Source: Bog-473 sp052140165 (GTDB lineage Bacteria; Actinomycetota; Acidimicrobiia; Acidimicrobiales; RAAP-2). Taken from it: 64,000 bases of DNA. The notes below the pieces were generated by a model. The model made no database searches, was not told where the DNA came from, and worked only from the letters and a program-made list of their open reading frames with translations. Made by a program: the position numbers and the translations under genes. Below are positions 58,717 to 64,000 of the stretch, in pieces (the stretch's first letter is position 1; every line of letters starts with the position of its first letter). The stretch covers positions 1 to 64,000 of the forward strand of contig JBKQUM010000103.1 in NCBI GenBank assembly GCA_052140165.1. Reading direction: 5' to 3'.

Positions 58717-60171
58717 GTGAGGACGTTGGGGGCGAGCGTGCCCGGAACGAACGGCTCGGGCCGGGCCCCGGGCGGGCGCCAGGCCCCTCTGGGTCCGGTG
58801 CGGTCCCGCGGGGCGGGGGTGCGTGAGGACCTGTTCGTGGTCATTGCGCGGCGTCTCGTCTACGTCGGGATGGTGTTCCTTCCGCTCTTGAAGTTCCGGT
58901 TCGGGCACGCCTTCGACTCGAGCGACGGCATCTTCCTGATCGCCGCCGGGTTCCTCATCCTGAGCCGGCGCCCGCCGAAGAAGGCGCCGCCCGTACCGGG
59001 CTGGTACTTCGGGTCCTTCGTGTTCATCCTGGCGGGCGTGGTGGCGTCATCGCAGGCGGTCTCGAAGGGATCATCGTTGGAGGTCGTCCTGAACGCGATC
59101 TTCGTCTTCTTCGTGTTGCAGTGGATGCTTCGCCAGCTGCTGGACACGACGGTGCGGATCCGGTTGGCGATGGGCGCGTTCATCGTCGGCACGACGGCGT
59201 CGGCATTCGTGGCCTTCCTCCAGACCGAGTTCCACGTGTTGGGCTACGGCCAGGTGGCCAACCTCGAGGGTGCCCGGGCGATCGGGCTGAGCGACCAGCC
59301 CAACGTGGCAGCGGTCGCCTTCGCCCTGGCCACGGTCTTCGCCATCGGGCTGGTGCTCGAACTCGGCCTCCGCAGGCACTGGTACCTGGGCCTCTGCATC
59401 GCCGTGCTCGGAAGCGCCCTGATCTTCAGCGCCAGCGTGTCCGGGCAGACCAGCACGCTGGTCGGGTGCATCGTCCTCTTCATCGCCCGCGGGATCAGGT
59501 TGCGCACGGTGCTGACCCTGATTGCCGCCTTGGCTGTCGTCTACGTCATCGCCATCACCGTGCAGTCCAACGGCACGCACTTCGACCTCGACCCCCTGGC
59601 GCGGATCGAGCAGACGACGACGGCCAACTCTGACTACAACACCGTGAGCTCGCGAGAGGACACGATCAGGGACTCGTGGAGCGGGATCGTCGAGAGCCCG
59701 ATCATCGGCCATGGACTCGATCAGACGACTATCGCCGTCTACTACGACCCGTACCTCGGGGTGTACTACCCGGCCCACAACATCGTGATCATCTATTGGT
59801 TCGCCGGAGGGATCTTCATGGTGGCCGCGGTCGCGTTGATGATGGCATCGGCGTTCCGCCGGGTCCTGGTGCGCAGGGACGCGCCCAGGGGCACGGTGCT
59901 GGCGGGGTGCGTGACCGTGCTGTTCTTCTCGCTGCAGTCGCCGGAGCTCGTCGACCGCTGGTTGTGGCTACCCTTCATGCTGGCGCTCTGCTTCCGGGTA
60001 CCGGCGAGGAGGAGGCCCGGCGTGCCGGACCTCGTACCGGCCCCTCCCTCGACCGACACCGAGACGTCCCCGTCCGCCCGTCCGGCGCGCTTCGTCAGGG
60101 GAACGGTCGGTCGGCACGCGAGACCCGTGACGGACGGGTCCGGGCCGACCGGGAAGCCGTCGTCGTCATGA
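58717..60171 (+). CDS. O-antigen polymerase/ligase-like membrane protein (Wzy/WaaL type)
   Basis: The 484-residue protein has about ten helices. A large periplasmic loop (about residues 280-370) includes VSSREDTIRDSWSGIVESPIIGHG, a pattern typical of Wzy_C/O-antigen ligase proteins, followed by YYPAHNIVIIYWFAGG. It would polymerise or ligate the repeat units of this polysaccharide. The start is unclear: GTG 58717, GTG 58738 and a later GTG before REDLFVV are in frame, and the first about 35 residues may be untranslated. It overlaps the methyltransferase gene (ATGA). Confidence 0.82.
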   Translation: MRTLGASVPGTNGSGRAPGGRQAPLGPVRSRGAGVREDLFVVIARRLVYVGMVFLPLLKFRFGHAFDSSDGIFLIAAGFLILSRRPPKKAPPVPGWYFGSFVFILAGVVASSQAVSKGSSLEVVLNAIFVFFVLQWMLRQLLDTTVRIRLAMGAFIVGTTASAFVAFLQTEFHVLGYGQVANLEGARAIGLSDQPNVAAVAFALATVFAIGLVLELGLRRHWYLGLCIAVLGSALIFSASVSGQTSTLVGCIVLFIARGIRLRTVLTLIAALAVVYVIAITVQSNGTHFDLDPLARIEQTTTANSDYNTVSSREDTIRDSWSGIVESPIIGHGLDQTTIAVYYDPYLGVYYPAHNIVIIYWFAGGIFMVAAVALMMASAFRRVLVRRDAPRGTVLAGCVTVLFFSLQSPELVDRWLWLPFMLALCFRVPARRRPGVPDLVPAPPSTDTETSPSARPARFVRGTVGRHARPVTDGSGPTGKPSSS

Positions 60172-60896
60172 CGCCCGACCACCTCGGACTGGGCGAGATG
60201 CTGGACGATCGCATCCTGGGACTCGACAGTGCGCATGTGTTCATGGTGAGCGCGCAGGCGGTGGCGGCACGCGCCAAGGTCGTGGCCGAGGTGGGATGCG
60301 GCCGTGGCGTCCTGGTCGAGACCGATCAACCCGGCGGTCCGTGGCAGGACCTGCGAGGCGAGGGACGCACCGTCATCGGCATCGACATCGAGCCGGTGGG
60401 TGCTCAGAACCCCGTCATCGACGAGTTCCGCCAGATCGGCGACGATGGGCGCTGGCCGCTCGAGGACGGCTCCGTCGACCTCGCCGTGAGCGACTTCGTG
60501 CTCGAGCACGTCACCGACCCCGACGCGTTCGTGGCTGAGCTCGGCCGCGTGCTGCGGCCCGGCGGGATGTTCATCGCCCGGACCATCAGCAAGAGCTCCG
60601 TCCTGGCCGCCTTTGCCCGGATCGTGCCCAACGACCGCCATGCCCGCGCACTCGAGCACCTCCAGCCGGGCCGCGAGGAGCGCGACGTCTTCCGGACCGC
60701 GTACAGGATGAACGCCCGCAAGGACCTGGCGCGGCTGCTCGACGCCGATTTCGAGTGGGCCGTCGCACGGCGAACAGGCCTGGAGCAGTACTTCAAGCCT
60801 TGGCCACGCGTCCGGCGCGGGGTGGCGCAGGTCGAGCGGCACCTCCCGACGTCCATGTGGATGGCGCTCGTCGTCTTCGCCTGCCGCCGCGCCTGA
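60168..60896 (+). CDS. SAM-dependent methyltransferase of the polysaccharide locus
   Basis: The 242-residue protein has motif I VVAEVGCGRGVLVE, VIGIDIEP, LPLEDGSVDLAVSDFVLEHV-like and LGRVLRPGGMFIARTISK, the class I type-11 methyltransferase pattern. The C-terminal half is helical (RMNARKDLARLLDADFEW). ATG 60168 lies in the stop of the Wzy-like gene. It probably methylates a sugar of the polymer or a lipid-linked intermediate. The substrate is unknown. Confidence 0.83.
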   Translation: MTPDHLGLGEMLDDRILGLDSAHVFMVSAQAVAARAKVVAEVGCGRGVLVETDQPGGPWQDLRGEGRTVIGIDIEPVGAQNPVIDEFRQIGDDGRWPLEDGSVDLAVSDFVLEHVTDPDAFVAELGRVLRPGGMFIARTISKSSVLAAFARIVPNDRHARALEHLQPGREERDVFRTAYRMNARKDLARLLDADFEWAVARRTGLEQYFKPWPRVRRGVAQVERHLPTSMWMALVVFACRRA

Positions 60897-60911
60897 CGGT
60901 GGCATCGGTCC

Positions 60912-61967
60912 CTATGCGGCGATGCAGTCGGCGAGGGTCTGCCGGACGACGCCGGCGGTGCGGACCCAGGTGAACGCGGAGGCGTGCTCCACGCCGCGCT
61001 CGAGGCCCTGGGGATCGGTGGCCCTGGCGCGGGGCACCGCCCGGGCCAGGGCCTCGGCGTCCCAGCCGTCCATGACGCTGGCCAGCCCCCCGGTGACCTC
61101 GAGGAGGGCGGGGTCCGGCGTCACGACCACGGGGATGCCGAGCCGCATGGCCTCGACCGCGGGCAGGCCGAAGCCCTCGTAGTCGGAGGGGAAGACCACG
61201 AGCGAGGCCGACGCGAACCGGCGCTGGAACTCGTCGGCGGGGAGCCAGGGTTGGACGGAGACGAGGTCGCCCAGGTCCCGCGCCTCGACCTCGGTCCGCA
61301 CGGCCTGCTGGCCCTCCTCGGGCAGGCCGACCACGACGAGGGGCATCGCCTCGCCCCGATCACGCAGCAGTGCCCACGCGTCGACCACCAGGCCCACGTT
61401 CTTGTTGCCCCACTGACCGAACGCCAGCGCGTAGCCCGGTCCCGTCCGGCGCGCCGGCCACGAGAGCACGTGGTCCGCCCCGAGCTGCGCCACCGTCACC
61501 CGGTGCCGGCGCAGGTAGCCGTGGGCCGCCAGGAGGTCGTCGCGGGTGCGGTGCGAGATGCAGACGATCGCGTCGGCCTGGCGGTAGCCGATGGCGTAGC
61601 TCGTCCGGCGCATCAGGCGCGTCCTGGTGTCGAATTGTCCGGGGCGGTGCTCGTGGCGGAGGTCCAGGGCGAGGATCGCCCGGGGGCAGGGGAGCGGCGC
61701 CGTGGTGGTGGCGGGAGTGACGCCCAGCATGACGTCGGCCTTCAGCTCGCGACAGAGCGAAGGCACCCGCAGGTCCATCGCGGCCAGGCGCGAGCCGCCC
61801 GTCGGGTGCACCGTCATGCCGTCGGGCAGGTCGAGCCGTACCTCCGGCCGGAGCACGACGTGCACCTCGTCGTCGAGGCCCAGCTGGCCCCACCCCGTGA
61901 GCAGGTTCTCCGCCACGACGCCCAGGCTGGTGCCGCGGACGGGCACCGCATTGACGACGACACGCAC
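60912..61967 (-). CDS. Glycosyltransferase family 4-type (GT-B)
   Basis: The 351-residue GT-B protein has an N-terminal acceptor domain (VRVVVNAVPVRGTSLGVVAENLL) and a C-terminal donor domain: ALAFGQWGNKNVGLVVDAWALL, LVVVGLPEEGQQ, VQPWLPADEF and SDYEGFGLPAVEAMRLGIPVVV with the E-x7-E element. GTG 61967 follows TACCGT at 6 nt (leaderless). It is the only gene in this part on the minus strand, tail-to-tail with the methyltransferase gene and divergent from the flippase. Confidence 0.86.
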   Translation of the reverse strand: MRVVVNAVPVRGTSLGVVAENLLTGWGQLGLDDEVHVVLRPEVRLDLPDGMTVHPTGGSRLAAMDLRVPSLCRELKADVMLGVTPATTTAPLPCPRAILALDLRHEHRPGQFDTRTRLMRRTSYAIGYRQADAIVCISHRTRDDLLAAHGYLRRHRVTVAQLGADHVLSWPARRTGPGYALAFGQWGNKNVGLVVDAWALLRDRGEAMPLVVVGLPEEGQQAVRTEVEARDLGDLVSVQPWLPADEFQRRFASASLVVFPSDYEGFGLPAVEAMRLGIPVVVTPDPALLEVTGGLASVMDGWDAEALARAVPRARATDPQGLERGVEHASAFTWVRTAGVVRQTLADCIAA

Positions 61968-61973
61968 CGCAGC

Positions 61974-61979
61974 ACGGTA
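61974..61979 (-). promoter_or_regulatory. Putative -10 box, leaderless promoter of the GT4 gene
   Basis: Minus-strand TACCGT is followed by GCTGCG (6 nt) and GTG 61967. No -35 box or ribosome site is apparent. Confidence 0.42.
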
Positions 61980-62083
61980 TCTGAAGTGGGGCCGCAGGCA
62001 TTTGGGCCTTTGGCCGTTCTGCTCTGCGTGCCGCATCCCTCAGATGGCCACGAAGTCGGCCGGCGACCGAACGTTCACTTGAT

Positions 62084-63421
62084 ATGACCATCGCCACCCG
62101 GCACGCCCGGCACGCCCGCCGGAGCGGCAATTCGGTGTCCAGGCGCTCGACGGCCTCGCCACAGCGGGTGATGGCGCTCACCGTCATCGACCAGGGCGCA
62201 TCGAGCGTCTCGAACTTCGCACTCGCCATCATCGTGGCCCACTACAGCTCGGCGAGCGCGCTGGGCGTCTTCGCCATTCTGACCACCACCTACGTGCTCA
62301 GCCAAGGGTTGGTGCGCAGCCTGTCGAGTGACTGCCTGCTCACTCGCTCCGACGACGAGCAGGGGCGGCGCTCGATGTACGAGCGGGCGGGCTACCTGGT
62401 TGCGATCGTGCTCTCTGTCTCGTTGGCCGTGCTCATCGTCGCGATCAGCGGCATCCTGCCCAGCGCGTTCACCCTGCCCTTCATCATCTTCGCGGTGTCC
62501 TTCCCGCTCATGGCGTGCCAGGACTTCGCCCGCTTCATCGGGATCAGCCGGTACGACCCGGGATACGCCATCCGCCTCGACGTGGCCTGGCTCGTCATCT
62601 TCGTCGTCGCCTTCGTGGTCCTCCGTCATGCCGGGCTGACGACGTTGCCGTGGCTGTTCGGGGCCTGGAGCGGCGCGGGAGCCGTCGTCGGCCTCTGGAC
62701 GCTGCCGGCGCATCTGACGGGCCGGGGCTCCGGACAGCTGCTGCGGTTCTGGGACGAGAGCGAGCGGGGGGTCGGCCTCCGGTTCGCGGGCCAGTTCATG
62801 CTCGTCACGTCGTGGACGTACCTCATCGCGTACCTGCTGCTCCTCGTGCTTTCCCTCTCGGCCATCGGGGAGTTCAAGCTCGCCCAACTGGCGCTGGGGC
62901 CCATCACCGTCCTCCTGGCGGGGGTGCAGTCGGCGCTCATCGCGCTCGCGGCCAAGAGGTTCCAGGTGGACGTGCACAGGGCGATCCAGCTCCTCCTGCT
63001 GGTCGGATTGGCCTCGGCCGGTATGACGCTCTTGTGGACCGCCCTGCTGTACGCGGCACCGGTCCACACCATGACGACGATCTTCGGCCCGGTATGGCCC
63101 AAAGCCAGGGTGATCATTCCCTTCGCGGGGGCGGGCATCGCTCTGTCCGGGTTCTCGGGCTCGGCCATCTCGGGGTTGCGCGCCATGCGAGCGGCGCATG
63201 AGAACCTGCGCCTGGCCCTGCTCATGATGCCCTTCCTGTTCGTGCTGTGCATGGGCGGGGCCAAGCTCTACGGAACCCGCGGCGCCGCCGGTGGGCTCGC
63301 GGCGGCCGGCGCGATCTACTCGGTGCTTGGTTGGGGGCTGTTGATCCGGGTGGCACGCGGGTTCGCCCCCGGCACCGACGCCATCGTGAAGGACGTCGTC
63401 GTGGAGATGTCCGAGCCGTGA
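62084..63421 (+). CDS. Polysaccharide flippase (Wzx/MATE-like)
   Basis: The 445-residue protein has about 12-14 helices, starting with VIDQGASSVSNFALAIIVAHY after an about 28-residue basic tail. The first helix pattern SSVSNFALAIIVAHYSSASALGVF and a repeated two-bundle layout match the MATE/oligosaccharyl-lipid flippase superfamily. It should move lipid-linked repeat units across the membrane for the Wzy-like protein. ATG 62084 is used. The GT4 gene is divergent from it with 116 bp between. Confidence 0.82.
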   Translation: MTIATRHARHARRSGNSVSRRSTASPQRVMALTVIDQGASSVSNFALAIIVAHYSSASALGVFAILTTTYVLSQGLVRSLSSDCLLTRSDDEQGRRSMYERAGYLVAIVLSVSLAVLIVAISGILPSAFTLPFIIFAVSFPLMACQDFARFIGISRYDPGYAIRLDVAWLVIFVVAFVVLRHAGLTTLPWLFGAWSGAGAVVGLWTLPAHLTGRGSGQLLRFWDESERGVGLRFAGQFMLVTSWTYLIAYLLLLVLSLSAIGEFKLAQLALGPITVLLAGVQSALIALAAKRFQVDVHRAIQLLLLVGLASAGMTLLWTALLYAAPVHTMTTIFGPVWPKARVIIPFAGAGIALSGFSGSAISGLRAMRAAHENLRLALLMMPFLFVLCMGGAKLYGTRGAAGGLAAAGAIYSVLGWGLLIRVARGFAPGTDAIVKDVVVEMSEP

Positions 63422-63426
63422 ACCGG

Positions 63427-64000
63427 TCAGCGGTACTGCACGTCCACCCGGACCGGCGGCGCGACCGGCGCCCCGCCGGGGGAGTCGACGCGGGACCGCA
63501 CGGCCGCGATGTCGCGGGTGGCGATCACGTTCAGCGTCGGTGGGAGCGCGTCGGAGTGCCAGGGTGTGAAGCTGCCGTCGAGCAGGTACATGGTGTAGCC
63601 GGCCTCGGTCAGGAAGGAGCGCACTTCGGGGGGCGTGATCCCGAAGTGCGCGCAGTAGCCGTTGTGCTCGAACAGCAGCACGGGGCCATAACCCTCCAGC
63701 AGGCGCCGCGCCCCCTTCATCACCAGGAGCTCGGATCCCTCGACGTCGATCTTGATCAGCGCCGGCGGGTCTGCACCGACCAGCTCGTCGAGCGTCGTGA
63801 CGGGCACCGTGATGCCGGTGCCGCGGTCGCCCGCATTGTCGGGGTCCGGCGCCAGCCGGTTGAGCGCGTCCCGGTCGAGCACCTCGAAGGTGGCCTCGCC
63901 TGCCGCGTCGCTCACCGCCGAACCGACGACGTCAGCCTGAATCCCGTTGAGCGCCAGGTTGGCCACCAGCTCGTCCTTGACCGGCGGGAACGGCTCCACC
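63427..64000 (-). CDS. FkbM-family methyltransferase (5' end outside the window)
   Basis: The visible 190 residues cover the C-terminal part of a FkbM methyltransferase: VEPFPPVKDELVANLALNG at the window edge (the usual EPxP...NxxLN region), VPVTTLDELVGADPPALIKIDVEGSELLVMKGARRLL and PVLLFEHN. The N-terminal part with the SAM motif lies beyond base 64000. FkbM enzymes methylate sugar hydroxyls. The stop is only five bases from the convergent flippase stop. The in-frame Val at the edge is internal, not a start. Confidence 0.87.
   Translation of the reverse strand, partial: VEPFPPVKDELVANLALNGIQADVVGSAVSDAAGEATFEVLDRDALNRLAPDPDNAGDRGTGITVPVTTLDELVGADPPALIKIDVEGSELLVMKGARRLLEGYGPVLLFEHNGYCAHFGITPPEVRSFLTEAGYTMYLLDGSFTPWHSDALPPTLNVIATRDIAAVRSRVDSPGGAPVAPPVRVDVQYR

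Noticed and set aside
1..64000. Search for CRISPR arrays, tRNA/rRNA genes, integrases, transposases and phage genes
   Set aside because: No regularly spaced repeats, no tRNA-like T-arm/acceptor pairs and no recombinase-like proteins were seen.

Overview
The window is very GC-rich throughout, with dense coding on both strands, frequent GTG/TTG starts and 1-4 nt gene overlaps. The gene families point to an aerobic actinobacterium: fused FadE-type acyl-CoA dehydrogenase, MmpL-type transporter, an ECF42-type sigma factor paired with a DGPF protein, an L,D-transpeptidase, and oxygen-dependent BluB. A lineage such as Acidimicrobiia is a reasonable guess, but the sequence alone does not prove it. 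No tRNA, rRNA, CRISPR array, phage or insertion sequence was found.

Layout. 1-5.5 kb: the end of a probable nickel/cobalt permease, small conserved proteins, a VC0807-like membrane protein, and two secreted proteins (a GH43-like enzyme with a DUF732-like tail, and an internally duplicated protein of unknown function). 5.6-12.3 kb: universal stress protein, enoyl-CoA hydratase, MmpL transporter, class B penicillin-binding protein preceded by a possible 11-codon leader ORF, and an ArsR-CDF metal efflux pair with a palindromic operator across the regulator start codon. 12.3-28.7 kb: RNA (uracil-5) methyltransferase, DGPF/ECF42 pair with a matching promoter, SDR, HSL-type esterase, L,D-transpeptidase, RidA, serine hydrolase, FAD oxidoreductase, ABC-F ATPase, FadE, YdcF-like protein, a polytopic membrane protein and a PrmC-related methyltransferase. 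28.7-32.7 kb: DHA2 drug exporter divergent from a MarR regulator, then a two-gene ABC-2 exporter.

32.7-39.7 kb is a compact accessory cluster: ketoreductase, stand-alone AMP ligase, acyl carrier protein and methyltransferase on one strand; a hexapeptide acyltransferase and TylF-type methyltransferase on the other; then a CatB-like acetyltransferase and a GT8-like glycosyltransferase. I read it as a module that makes an ACP-bound acyl group and decorates a sugar or small molecule.

39.8-45.0 kb: acyl-CoA synthetase, MFS exporter and a secreted CocE/NonD hydrolase. 45.06-54.2 kb: a cobalamin riboswitch followed by ten overlapping or abutting genes for corrinoid import (BtuFCD-like), adenosylation (CobO), side-chain removal (CbiZ) and reassembly to a dimethylbenzimidazole cobamide (CobU, CobS, CbiB, CobC/CobD-like decarboxylase, BluB-CobT fusion). 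No corrin-ring genes are present here, so this looks like salvage and remodelling. 54.2-64 kb: an extracellular polysaccharide locus in two divergent halves (Wzz-like, epimerase, sugar nucleotidyltransferase; GT61, Wzy-like, methyltransferase, GT4, flippase, FkbM methyltransferase running off the edge).

A recurring sequence-level theme is a TANNNT -10 box 6-7 nt upstream of GTG/ATG starts, indicating widespread leaderless transcripts. Several convergent gene pairs also have perfect hairpins at or across their stop codons.
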